A stretch of 42,449 bases of DNA from NCBI GenBank assembly GCA_002781745.1, contig PFFW01000061.1, positions 1-42,449 of the forward strand. The letters are read 5' to 3'. The stretch's first letter is position 1. Every line of letters begins with the position of its first letter. Shown here piece by piece: positions 29,392 through 37,775 of this stretch. The notes below the pieces were generated by a model. It had not been told where the DNA came from and did not search any database. It worked only from the letters and a program-made list of their open reading frames with translations. A program made the position numbers and the translations under genes. The DNA is from Rhodospirillales bacterium CG15_BIG_FIL_POST_REV_8_21_14_020_66_15 (GTDB taxonomy: Bacteria > Pseudomonadota > Alphaproteobacteria > Rhodospirillales > Casp-alpha2).

Positions 29392-29484
29392 TTGCAGGCC
29401 CCCTCTTGCTGAAAGGATTTCGGATTGGGACAAATGGATTGTTACCGTGATCGGGCGCGGAATCGCCCGCTCCAAACGCCGACA

Positions 29485-29513
29485 AGTGTATGTGCGCACC
29501 TATTGGGCGTCAA
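29485..29513 (-). promoter_or_regulatory. Promoter of hup
   Basis: Minus strand: TTGACG (29508-29513, 5 of 6), 17-bp spacer, TACACT (29485-29490, 4 of 6), giving a leader of about 87 nt. It lies in the 309-bp gap 29392-29700 between lon and hup; the rest of that gap holds only the lon terminator candidate. Confidence 0.6.
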
Positions 29514-29628
29514 TGTCCCTGCCCCAGTTTTCCCCAGATTTTTGCGGGTTTCAACGATTCAACGGGATTTCGTTCCAGGTCCGGAAGGACTGCGTTACCC
29601 GCAAAAGGTGCGCGTGCTGCCCAACCCG

Positions 29629-29675
29629 AAAAGGCGACGGGCCGCCGGTGGTTCCGGCGGCCCGCAAAAAAGCCT
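29629..29675 (-). terminator. Candidate intrinsic terminator after lon
   Basis: A 10-bp perfect stem GGGCCGCCGG / CCGGCGGCCC (29639-29648 with 29654-29663), extended by AGGC/GCCT pairing further out, and a short TTTT on the minus strand. It lies 26 bp after the lon stop. The T-run is weak but the stem is strong. Confidence 0.55.
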
Positions 29676-29700
29676 ATACAGTTGAAAGGGTTGGCCTGAC

Positions 29701-32121
29701 CTAGTGAGTTACGACACCACCCACCTCGTCCTCCTCGGCACTGCCCGAGGCGAGGGCCCTGGCCTCCAATTCGGCCTTGTCCTCGTCCCATTCCACGGGC
29801 GTGACCGGGCTGACGAGCGCGTGCGAAAGCACCTCGTCGACGGTCGTCACGGGCACGATTTCCAGCCCGCGTTTCACGTTTTCGGGAATCTCCGCCAGAT
29901 CCTTCTCGTTGTCCTTCGGGATCAGGACCTTCTTGATGCCGCCGCGGAGCGCCGCCAGAAGCTTCTCCTTGAGCCCGCCTATGGGCAAAACCCGGCCGCG
30001 CAGGGTGACCTCGCCGGTCATGGCGACGTCCTTGCGCACGGCGATTCCGGTCAGCACGGAGACGATCGAGGTCACCATCGCAACGCCCGCCGACGGTCCG
30101 TCCTTTGGCGTGGCGCCCTCGGGCACATGGACGTGGATGTCGCGCTTGCTGAACAGGGGCGGCAGGATGCCGAGCGACGCCGAGCGCGACTGCACGTAGG
30201 ACTTGGCCGCCTGGATGGACTCCTGCATGACGTCGCCGAGCTTGCCGGTGATGGTCATCTTGCCCTTGCCGGGCACCATCACGGCCTCGATGTTGAGCAG
30301 CTCGCCGCCGACCTCGGTCCAGGCCAGCCCCGTGACCACGCCGACCATGTCCTCGGCCTCGATCTCGCCGTACCGGTACTTGCGCACGCCGGCGTAGGTT
30401 TCCAGGTTCTTCGGCGTGACCTTGATGGTCTTGGCCTTGCCGATCATGATCTCCTTGACCGCCTTGCGCGACAGGTTGGCCAGCTCGCGCTCCAGGTTGC
30501 GGACCCCGGATTCCCGCGTGTAGTAGCGGATAAGGTCGCGCAGGCCGTCGTCCGTGATCGACCACTCGCCCTTCTTCAGTCCGTGGGCCTTGACCTGCTT
30601 GGGGATCAGGTGGCGGTTGGCGATCTCCACCTTTTCGTCCTCGGTGTAGCCCGACAGCCGGATGGTCTCCATGCGGTCCAACAGCGGCCCCGGCATGTTC
30701 ATGGTGTTGGCCGTGGTCACGAACATCACGTCGGACAGGTCGTAGTCGACCTCCAGGTAATGGTCGTTGAAGGTCGAATTCTGTTCCGGATCAAGCACTT
30801 CGAGAAGCGCCGACGCCGGATCGCCGCGCCAGTCCTGGCCCATCTTGTCGACTTCGTCGAGCAGGAACAGCGGGTTGGAGGACTTGGCCTTCTTCATGCC
30901 CTGGACGATTTTGCCGGGCATGGAGCCGATATAGGTCCGGCGGTGGCCGCGGATTTCCGATTCGTCCCGCACCCCGCCCAGCGACATGCGCACGAAGTTG
31001 CGGCCCGTGGCCTTGGCCACGGACTTGCCGAGGGACGTCTTGCCAACGCCCGGGGGGCCCACGAGACATAAGATCGGTCCGGTGATCTTATTCGTGCGGT
31101 GCTGGACCGCCAGGTATTCGAGGATGCGTTCCTTGACCTTTTCAAGCCCGTAGTGGTCGTTGTTCAGGACCTCTTCGGCCTTGAGGATATCCTTCTTGAC
31201 GCGGGTGCGCTTCTTCCACGGGATGGACAGCATCCAGTCCAGGTAGTTGCGCACGACCGTGGCCTCGGCGGACATCGGGCTCATGGAGCGCAGTTTCTTC
31301 AGTTCGGCCTCGGCTTTTTCCTTGGCTTCCTTGGTCAGCCGCGTCTTGGCGATCTTCTCCTCGATCTCCGCGACCTCGTCCTTGCCCTCTTCCGTCTCGC
31401 CCAGCTCTTTCTGGATCGCCTTGAGCTGTTCGTTCAGGTAGTACTCGCGCTGGGTCTTCTCCATCTGGCGCTTGACCCGGTTGCGGATCTTCTTCTCGAC
31501 CTGCAGCACGCCGATTTCCGATTCCATGTGGGAATACACGCGCTCAAGCCGCTCGGCCGCCGATTCGATCTCCAGCAGTTCCTGCTTCTCGGAAATCTTG
31601 AGGGCGAGATGCGAGGCCACCGTATCGGCCAGTTTGTTGGCCTCGTCGATCTGGTTGATGGACACCAGGACTTCCGGCGGGATCTTCTTGTTCAGTTTTA
31701 TGTACTGCTCGAACTGGCTTATGACCGAGCGCGACAGGGCTTCAAGCTCCGCCACATCCCCTTCCACGTCGGGCACCTGTTCGGCCTCGACCTCGAAGAA
31801 GGCAGGGTTGTCGACGAATTCGGTGATGCGCGCGCGCTGCACGCCCTCGACCAGCACCTTCACCGTGCCGTCCGGCAGCTTGAGAAGCTGCAGCACCGTC
31901 GACACCGTGCCGACGGTGTAGATGTCGTCCGCGGTCGGATCGTCCTGGGCCGCGTTCTTCTGCGCCACCAGCAGGATCTGCTTGTCGTCCTGCATCACGT
32001 CCTCGAGCGCGCGCACCGACTTGTCGCGGCCCACGAACAGCGGCACGATCATGTGCGGGAACACGACGATGTCGCGCAACGGCAGGACGGGAAACTGCTG
32101 GGACTTCTTACCTTGGAACAT
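29701..32121 (-). CDS. lon: ATP-dependent protease Lon
   Basis: Cytoplasmic AAA+ serine protease that degrades misfolded and regulatory proteins; 806 residues. Domains in order: the LON substrate-binding domain (FPVLPLRDIVVFPHMIVPLFVGR), a coiled-coil region, the AAA+ module (Walker A GPPGVGKTS, Walker B LFLLDEVDKMG) and the protease domain with the Ser-Lys dyad (PKDGPSAGVAM and GGLKEKLLAA). GAGG lies upstream of the ATG. It is 126 bp downstream of clpX; no heat-shock promoter was recognised in that gap. Confidence 0.98.
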   Translation of the reverse strand: MFQGKKSQQFPVLPLRDIVVFPHMIVPLFVGRDKSVRALEDVMQDDKQILLVAQKNAAQDDPTADDIYTVGTVSTVLQLLKLPDGTVKVLVEGVQRARITEFVDNPAFFEVEAEQVPDVEGDVAELEALSRSVISQFEQYIKLNKKIPPEVLVSINQIDEANKLADTVASHLALKISEKQELLEIESAAERLERVYSHMESEIGVLQVEKKIRNRVKRQMEKTQREYYLNEQLKAIQKELGETEEGKDEVAEIEEKIAKTRLTKEAKEKAEAELKKLRSMSPMSAEATVVRNYLDWMLSIPWKKRTRVKKDILKAEEVLNNDHYGLEKVKERILEYLAVQHRTNKITGPILCLVGPPGVGKTSLGKSVAKATGRNFVRMSLGGVRDESEIRGHRRTYIGSMPGKIVQGMKKAKSSNPLFLLDEVDKMGQDWRGDPASALLEVLDPEQNSTFNDHYLEVDYDLSDVMFVTTANTMNMPGPLLDRMETIRLSGYTEDEKVEIANRHLIPKQVKAHGLKKGEWSITDDGLRDLIRYYTRESGVRNLERELANLSRKAVKEIMIGKAKTIKVTPKNLETYAGVRKYRYGEIEAEDMVGVVTGLAWTEVGGELLNIEAVMVPGKGKMTITGKLGDVMQESIQAAKSYVQSRSASLGILPPLFSKRDIHVHVPEGATPKDGPSAGVAMVTSIVSVLTGIAVRKDVAMTGEVTLRGRVLPIGGLKEKLLAALRGGIKKVLIPKDNEKDLAEIPENVKRGLEIVPVTTVDEVLSHALVSPVTPVEWDEDKAELEARALASGSAEEDEVGGVVTH

Positions 32122-32247
32122 CTGGCCTCAACACAGGAAGACCGTGCCGCGACGGGCGACGGCGAATTGAAAAATCTTCACAACAAAGGTGGGGCGCAGA
32201 AGGCGGCCGCGCAAGTCCGGACCGCATAAAAGCGGAATACGGGAAAC

Positions 32248-33513
32248 TCAGGCGCTGGTTTCCACTTCCTCGGCCTTTTCGCCGTAAATAAACAGCGGCT
32301 TGGCGCTTTCGTCCACCACCTCTCTGTTGATGACGACCTCTTCCACGCCGTCCATCCCGGGCAGGTCGAACATGGTATCGAGGAGGATGTTTTCCATTAT
32401 CGAGCGCAGGCCGCGGGCGCCGGTCTTGCGTTCGACCGCCTTGACGGCGATGGACCGGAGGGCGGTGTCGGAGAACGTGAGCTTGGTGTCCTCCATCTCG
32501 AACAGGCGCTGGTATTGCTTGACCAGGGCGTTCTTCGGCTTGGTAAGGATCTCGACCAAGGCGTCCTCGTCCAGGTCCTCGAGCGTCGCGACGACCGGCA
32601 GGCGGCCGACGAATTCGGGGATCAGGCCGAACTTGAGCAAGTCCTCGGGCTCGCATTCGCGCAGGATCTGGCCCGTCTGGCGCTCGTCGGGCGGACGCAC
32701 GTCGGCGCCGAAGCCGATCGACGAGCCCTTGCCGCGGGCCGAGATGATCTTGTCCAGTCCGGCGAAGGCGCCGCCGCAAATGAACAGGATGTTGGTCGTG
32801 TCCACCTGCAGGAATTCCTGCTGCGGATGCTTGCGTCCGCCCTGTGGCGGCACGCTGGCGACCGTGCCTTCCATGATCTTCAGCAGCGCCTGCTGCACCC
32901 CCTCGCCCGACACGTCGCGGGTGATCGACGGGTTGTCGGACTTGCGGCTGATCTTGTCGACCTCGTCAATGTAGACGATGCCGCGCTGCGCGCGCTCGAC
33001 GTTGTAGTCGGCGGCCTGCAGCAGCTTGAGGATTATGTTCTCGACATCCTCGCCGACGTAGCCGGCCTCGGTCAGGGTCGTCGCGTCGGCCATGGTGAAG
33101 GGCACGTCCAGGATACGTGCGAGCGTCTGCGCCAGCAGCGTCTTGCCGCAGCCCGTCGGGCCGACCAGCAGGATGTTGGACTTGGCCAGTTCGACGTCGT
33201 TGTTCTTGGCGCCGTGGTTCAGCCGCTTGTAGTGGTTGTGGACGGCGACGGACAGCACCCGCTTGGCGTTGTTCTGGCCGATCACGTAGTCGTCGAGCAC
33301 CGAGCAGATATCCATGGGCGTCGGCACGCCGTCGCCGGACTTCACCAGGTTGGTCTTGTGCTCCTCGCGGATGATGTCCATGCACAGTTCGACGCATTCG
33401 TCGCAGATGAACACGGTCGGGCCCGCGATCAGCTTACGCACCTCGTGCTGACTTTTGCCGCAGAACGAGCAGTAAAGGGTGTTCTTGGAGTCGCTGCCGG
33501 TTGTTTTCGTCAT
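32248..33513 (-). CDS. clpX: ATP-dependent Clp protease ATP-binding subunit ClpX
   Basis: Hexameric unfoldase that feeds substrates to ClpP; 421 residues. The N-terminal zinc-binding domain has CSFCGKS and CDECVELC. The AAA+ core holds [15 protein letters not shown] (Walker A), the GYVGED pore loop, VYIDEVDKI (Walker B) and the GGRKHP (RKH) loop. The IGF loop that docks on ClpP is recognisable as SSIGFGAD. Two ATGs are adjacent (33516 and 33513); the second has AGGA at better spacing and was chosen. It lies 185 bp after clpP. Confidence 0.97.
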   Translation of the reverse strand: MTKTTGSDSKNTLYCSFCGKSQHEVRKLIAGPTVFICDECVELCMDIIREEHKTNLVKSGDGVPTPMDICSVLDDYVIGQNNAKRVLSVAVHNHYKRLNHGAKNNDVELAKSNILLVGPTGCGKTLLAQTLARILDVPFTMADATTLTEAGYVGEDVENIILKLLQAADYNVERAQRGIVYIDEVDKISRKSDNPSITRDVSGEGVQQALLKIMEGTVASVPPQGGRKHPQQEFLQVDTTNILFICGGAFAGLDKIISARGKGSSIGFGADVRPPDERQTGQILRECEPEDLLKFGLIPEFVGRLPVVATLEDLDEDALVEILTKPKNALVKQYQRLFEMEDTKLTFSDTALRSIAVKAVERKTGARGLRSIMENILLDTMFDLPGMDGVEEVVINREVVDESAKPLFIYGEKAEEVETSA

Positions 33514-33656
33514 CATTGATCCTGTTGGTCCCGCGCCGCCTCCGAGCGTCAGACCCATGTTAACCGGTCCCTTGCATGACACTCAATCACATTCACGTCC
33601 ATGGAGCTATGCCAAAAGACGTAACGGCGGGCTTGAGGGTCCCGGTGTATTTCGGC

Positions 33657-33678
33657 GGCCGTCCGCCATCGGACGGCC
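33657..33678 (-). other. Hairpin directly after clpP
   Basis: Perfect 9-bp inverted repeat GGCCGTCCG / CGGACGGCC with a 4-nt loop, starting 20 bp after the clpP stop. There is no T-run on the minus strand, so it may stabilise or attenuate the clpP-clpX transcript rather than end it. Confidence 0.5.
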
Positions 33679-33698
33679 CATGGAGCGGATGCCGCGGC

Positions 33699-34349
33699 TC
33701 AGCTCTTGGCGGACTTGCCGCCGCCTTCGTCGCCGGTGGCCGGCCGACTGGCCACGACTTCGTCGATCAGGCCGAACGCCTTGGCGTCTTCCGGAGTCAT
33801 GAACTTGTCACGCTCCACCGCGTTTTCAATGGTTTCCATCGACTGTCCCGTGTGCTCGACATAGATCTCGTTGAGCCGCTTGCGGAGAGCGATGATCTCG
33901 CGGGCGTGGATTTCGATATCCGTCGCCTGGCCCTGGAACCCGCCCGAAGGCTGATGGACCATGATGCGGGCGTTGGGCAGCGAGTACCGCTTGCCCGGCG
34001 CGCCTGCGGTCAGCAGCAACGAGCCCATGGAGGCCGCCTGGCCGATACACACGGTCGACACTTCGGGGCGGATGTAGCGAATCGTGTCGTAGATGGCGAG
34101 GCCCGAGGTCACCACGCCGCCCGGCGAGTTGATGTAGAACGAGATGTCCTTGGACGGGTTTTCCGACTCCAGGAACAGCAGCTGGGCGCAGACAAGGCTC
34201 GCGACATGATCCTCGACCGCGCCGGTCAGGAAGATGATGCGTTCCTTCAACAGCCGCGAATAGATGTCGTAGGCGCGTTCACCCCGGTTGGTGGTCTCGA
34301 CGACCATGGGCACCAGGGTGTTCATGTAGATGTCATGGGGGTCGGTCAT
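33699..34349 (-). CDS. clpP: ATP-dependent Clp protease proteolytic subunit ClpP
   Basis: Barrel-forming serine protease of 216 residues that works with ClpX. The catalytic Ser lies in [14 protein letters not shown], His in [11 protein letters not shown] and Asp in the [12 protein letters not shown] region. The FYINSPGG oxyanion strand is intact. Start [18 protein letters not shown] matches alphaproteobacterial ClpP and has AAGGA upstream. The order tig-clpP-clpX-lon-hup is a widespread protein-quality-control cluster. Confidence 0.98.
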   Translation of the reverse strand: MTDPHDIYMNTLVPMVVETTNRGERAYDIYSRLLKERIIFLTGAVEDHVASLVCAQLLFLESENPSKDISFYINSPGGVVTSGLAIYDTIRYIRPEVSTVCIGQAASMGSLLLTAGAPGKRYSLPNARIMVHQPSGGFQGQATDIEIHAREIIALRKRLNEIYVEHTGQSMETIENAVERDKFMTPEDAKAFGLIDEVVASRPATGDEGGGKSAKS

Positions 34350-34445
34350 GCCGCGGTCCTTATGCTTCTTCTGCGCGCTCGGGAGTGACGGGGCCTGAGA
34401 TCGGCCGGTGGCCTCTGCTCTGATAGCCGCCCGCTCCCGCCGCCG

Positions 34446-35942
34446 CTACTCCTTTTTCGCCGCCGGCTTCTTGGCCGGTTTCTTGTCTTCGGCCCCGCCG
34501 TCGTCGGCCTTGGCCGCCTTCTTCGGCGCCGCCTTCTTCTTGGACGTCGTCTTCTTGGCGTCCTCGGGCTCGTCCTCTTCCTCAAGCGCCTTGATCAGGT
34601 CCTCGAAGGTGGCGGGCTTTTCGGTCACCTGGGCCAGTTCGAGAATGTAGTCGATGACCTTCTCCTCGAACACGGGGGCCTTGATCTGCTCCTGGGCCTG
34701 GGGGTTGGAGCGGAAGAACTCCAGCACCTGCTGCTCCTGGCCCGGATATTTCTGGGCCTCGCGCATCATGGCGCGGTTGACGTCCTCGGGTCCGACCTGG
34801 ATCGCGTTGGAACGGCCGACCTCGGACAGCAGAAGGCCCAGCTTGACGCGCCGTTCGGCGATCTCGCGGAACTCGGCCTGGTGTTCCTCGTCCGACTTGT
34901 CGTCGCCGTGGTGGTGGTGATCGTGATCATGGTCATGATCATGTTCGTGATGGTGCCCGGCCGCCTGCTCCTGCTTGCGCTGTTCCTCGAACTGGGCCCA
35001 GATGTTCTCGAATTCCATCTCGACCATCGTCGGCGGCATCTCGAACTCGTGGTTGTCGGCCAGCTGGTCCAGAAGGTCCCGCTTCACCTGCATGCGGGCC
35101 ATCTGGTCGAATTCGCGGCGCTGGCCCTCGACGATGCGCTCCTTCAGCGCCTCCAGGCTTTCCAGGCCTGCCTTCTTGGCCAGCTCATCATCGATCGGGG
35201 CCGGCGCGGCCTCTCGGATTTCGTGCACCTTGACGTCGAACACGGCCTCCTTGCCGGCCAGATCCTTGGCCGCGTACTCCTCGGGGAAGTTCACCTTGAC
35301 CTCGATGTCCGTGCCGGCCTCGGCACCGATCAACTGGTCCTCGAATCCCGGGATGAACGAGCCGGAGCCCAGCTCCAGATGATAGCCTTCGGCCTTGCCG
35401 CCGGCGAACTCGACACCGTCCAGCTTGCCCACGAAGTCGATGACCAGCACGTCGCCCGATTTGGATTTGCGCTTCGAGGTGATGGGCTCGGACGTCTTGT
35501 GCGCGTTGGCCAGGTTCTCGAGCGTCTCCTGGACCTGCGTCTCGTCCGGCTGCAGGACCAGCTTCTCCACCTTCAGCTTGGAGAAGTCCATGGGCGTGAT
35601 TTCGGGCAGAACGTCCACGGCCAGCGTGTATTCCAGGTCCTTGCCCTCGTCGAAGGACGTGATCTCGACCTGCGGCTGGGTCGCGGGGCGGAGCCCTTTC
35701 TCGGCCAGGGCCTGGGCGGAGGAATCGTTCACCGCCTGGTCCAGGATCTCGCCCATGATGGCCGGGCCGAAGCGCTTGCGCAGCAGGCCCAAGGGTACCT
35801 TGCCGGGCCGGAAGCCGGGCAACGCCGCGCTGCGGGCGACCTCTTCGAGGCGCAGGTTGATCTTCTCTTCAATGTCCTTGGCGGCCACGGTGACCTTCAT
35901 CTCGCGGCTCAGGCCTTCGGATTTTGTCTCGACGACTTGCAT
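34446..35942 (-). CDS. tig: Trigger factor (ribosome-associated chaperone)
   Basis: Binds the ribosome exit tunnel and folds nascent chains; 498 residues, longer than E. coli TF (432). The ribosome-docking signature GFRPGKVP is at 43-50, the FKBP-type PPIase domain at about 160-245 and the helical C-domain after it. Two oddities: a His/Asp-rich insert at 330-345 with eleven histidines, and a Lys/Ala-rich low-complexity tail from about 463 to the end. GGGAG five bases before the ATG fixes the start at 35942, although the frame is open upstream into tRNA-Leu. It precedes clpP by 96 bp. Confidence 0.97.
   Translation of the reverse strand: MQVVETKSEGLSREMKVTVAAKDIEEKINLRLEEVARSAALPGFRPGKVPLGLLRKRFGPAIMGEILDQAVNDSSAQALAEKGLRPATQPQVEITSFDEGKDLEYTLAVDVLPEITPMDFSKLKVEKLVLQPDETQVQETLENLANAHKTSEPITSKRKSKSGDVLVIDFVGKLDGVEFAGGKAEGYHLELGSGSFIPGFEDQLIGAEAGTDIEVKVNFPEEYAAKDLAGKEAVFDVKVHEIREAAPAPIDDELAKKAGLESLEALKERIVEGQRREFDQMARMQVKRDLLDQLADNHEFEMPPTMVEMEFENIWAQFEEQRKQEQAAGHHHEHDHDHDHDHHHHGDDKSDEEHQAEFREIAERRVKLGLLLSEVGRSNAIQVGPEDVNRAMMREAQKYPGQEQQVLEFFRSNPQAQEQIKAPVFEEKVIDYILELAQVTEKPATFEDLIKALEEEDEPEDAKKTTSKKKAAPKKAAKADDGGAEDKKPAKKPAAKKE
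34908..34955 (-). repeat. His/Asp codon repeat inside tig
   Basis: A simple-sequence stretch of alternating CAT/CAC and GAT/GAC codons encoding the histidine-rich insert of trigger factor (residues 330-345). It may expand and contract by slippage. Confidence 0.75.
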
Positions 35943-36031
35943 GGAACTCCCGTTTCGGAAATCTGCGGCGGCGGGCCTCCGAGGCTCCGTCCGCTCTAGT
36001 GAAAACTCGGTCTTGCTCTCAAGAGGCGGAT

Positions 36032-36060
36032 ATATAGTTCCCCGGCCCCCTGCCGAGCAA
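36032..36060 (-). promoter_or_regulatory. Candidate promoter of tig
   Basis: Minus strand: TTGCTC (36055-36060), 17-bp spacer, CTATAT (36032-36037), overlapping TATATA. CTATAT is a common alphaproteobacterial -10. The leader would be about 80 nt. Confidence 0.45.
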
Positions 36061-36144
36061 TGATAAAAGCCGGATCGGAAAATGCCTGCTTCCGCTTCCC
36101 TAACGCTACGTCGCTGGTCGCGCTGTAGCGCAAGCGAAAGCGGG

Positions 36145-36230
36145 TGGTGCGGGCGGAGGGACTTGAACCCCCACGGCCAAGGGCCACCAGGACCTAAACC
36201 TGGCGCGTCTACCAGTTCCGCCACGCCCGC
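36145..36230 (-). tRNA. tRNA-Leu (UAG)
   Basis: Full 86-nt class II tRNA with encoded CCA. Acceptor GCGGGCG pairs with CGCCCGC, anticodon stem CCAGG/CCTGG around TTTAGGT (anticodon TAG), a long variable arm (GGCCCTTGGCC region), T-loop GGTTCAAGTCC. Discriminator A. Confidence 0.97.
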
Positions 36231-36266
36231 CGGCGCCGCCGGGACGCCCGAACAACGGGCGGCGCG

Positions 36267-36294
36267 ACTTTATCCGTTCTGGCCGCGATTACAA
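36267..36294 (-). promoter_or_regulatory. Candidate promoter of tRNA-Leu
   Basis: Minus strand: TTGTAA (36289-36294), 16-bp spacer, TAAAGT (36267-36272), 4 of 6 each. It lies between malonyl-CoA decarboxylase and the tRNA. Confidence 0.35.
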
Positions 36295-36314
36295 CCGGGA
36301 AATCGGGCGTCCGC

Positions 36315-37742
36315 TCAGGCGCGCAGCAGCGACTTTACCGCCGACGACACGTCGACGCTGCCGGCCGAGGTATAGGCCTCGTGATTGCCCTCGATGCGGC
36401 CGAGGTCATAGAGATAGTTGACCATCATCCCCGCCGACTGGGCGAGGCCCTTGTCCGAGGTATCGCCGAGCCAGTTGATGCGCTCCAGCCGCGCCCCGTT
36501 GGACAGGTGGAAATGCGCGACCGCGTCGCGGGCCCGCCCGCCCTTGCCCTTTTCCCTGCCCAGGTAGCGCGCGGCCAGGCGCGTCAGCGGCCCTTCCAGG
36601 GCGGTCGTCATCACGTCGTCCCTGGTCCAGCCGGGCGTATCCAGGACCGCCAGCAGCGAGCCCTTGGCGCCCCCCCGGCGGCCCGTCGCGGCGTTGAGCT
36701 GGCGGCGCTCCTCGGCGGTCAGCAGCTTGGGCTCGCCCTCGGCCAGAATCTCGTTGAGCCAGCGCCGGAATCCCGGGATCGGCGACAAGGTCGCGAAGGT
36801 CTTTAGCTTGGGAAACTCCTGGGACAGCTCCTGCACCACGCGCTTGATCAGGAAGTTGCCGAAGCTGATGCCGGCGAGCCCTTTCTGCGCATTGGAAATG
36901 GAATAGAAGATCGCCGTGTCGGCGGCCGCCGGGTCGGCGGGCGGCGCGCCCGTGTCCAGCAGCGCCTGCACGTTGCCCGCCATCCCGTTGACCAGCGCCA
37001 CCTCGACGAATATCAGCGGTTCGTCCGGCATGCGCGGGTGGAAGAAGGCATAGCAGCGGCGGTCGGAATCCAGGCGATTCTTGAGGTCCTCCCAGCCCTT
37101 GATGGCGTGCACCGCCTCGTAGGCGATGAGCTTTTCCAGGAGCGAGGCCGAGGCGTTGTCCCAGGCGATCCGGCGCAGTTCCAGGAAATCCACGTCGAAC
37201 CAGCTTGCCAGCAGGTCGCGCAGGTCGTGCTCCATGGCCTTCAGACGCGCATCGGACTTGGCCAGCGGCAGCAGCTCCGCGCGCAGGTCGACCAGGAACT
37301 TGACCCCGTCGGGCAGGGCGTTGAACTGGGTCAGCAGCCGACGCCAGGGGGCCTGCAGGCTGTTCTGCATCTCAAGCTGCGCTTCAAGGCGCTCGCCGTC
37401 GCTCTTGGCCGACTGGTAGCTGGCGATGGCCGCGTCGACGGCCTTGGCGTCCGTGCCGAAGTTCGTCGCCATGAGGCGCAGGAATTTCTCGCGGCCGCCC
37501 TTGTCGAGCGCCAGATAGACCCGGCCCAGCGCCGCGGCCCTGGTCCGCGCGGAGACCTCGCCGCCCTTGTTTTCCAGGCATTCCTGCATTTGCTCCAGGA
37601 TGTGACCGGCGTCCTCGTCGGGCAGGTTGGGACGCGTCGACGCCGCTTCCTCGTCGTAGGAGGATCCGGCAATGGACTGCCACCCCCGGCGCAGATTGGC
37701 CAGAGTCCGGTCCAGCAGACTGCCGGGTTTATGCTCGGTCAT
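36315..37742 (-). CDS. Malonyl-CoA decarboxylase
   Basis: Decarboxylates malonyl-CoA to acetyl-CoA; 475 residues, in the usual range for the bacterial and mitochondrial family. The N-terminal helical domain is followed by the GNAT-like catalytic domain. Recognised by AWDNASASLLEKLIAYEAVHAI, CYAFFHPRMPDEPLIFVEVAL, FYSISNAQKGLAGISFGNFLIKRVV and TFATLSPIPGFRRWL (catalytic Ser) plus AVAHFHLSNGARLERINW (catalytic His). No malonyl-CoA synthetase or malonate transporter lies beside it, so it may regulate malonyl-CoA level rather than serve malonate use. It follows the NAD(P)HX repair gene after 33 bp and is probably co-transcribed. Confidence 0.92.
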   Translation of the reverse strand: MTEHKPGSLLDRTLANLRRGWQSIAGSSYDEEAASTRPNLPDEDAGHILEQMQECLENKGGEVSARTRAAALGRVYLALDKGGREKFLRLMATNFGTDAKAVDAAIASYQSAKSDGERLEAQLEMQNSLQAPWRRLLTQFNALPDGVKFLVDLRAELLPLAKSDARLKAMEHDLRDLLASWFDVDFLELRRIAWDNASASLLEKLIAYEAVHAIKGWEDLKNRLDSDRRCYAFFHPRMPDEPLIFVEVALVNGMAGNVQALLDTGAPPADPAAADTAIFYSISNAQKGLAGISFGNFLIKRVVQELSQEFPKLKTFATLSPIPGFRRWLNEILAEGEPKLLTAEERRQLNAATGRRGGAKGSLLAVLDTPGWTRDDVMTTALEGPLTRLAARYLGREKGKGGRARDAVAHFHLSNGARLERINWLGDTSDKGLAQSAGMMVNYLYDLGRIEGNHEAYTSAGSVDVSSAVKSLLRA

Positions 37743-37775
37743 TGAAACCCCCTCGGAAGCGTTCGCGCAGACCCT

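Noticed and set aside
32122-32247. A heat-shock (RpoH) promoter before lon
   Set aside because: No CTTGAA-type -35 with a CCTATNT-type -10 at the right spacing was found in the gap.
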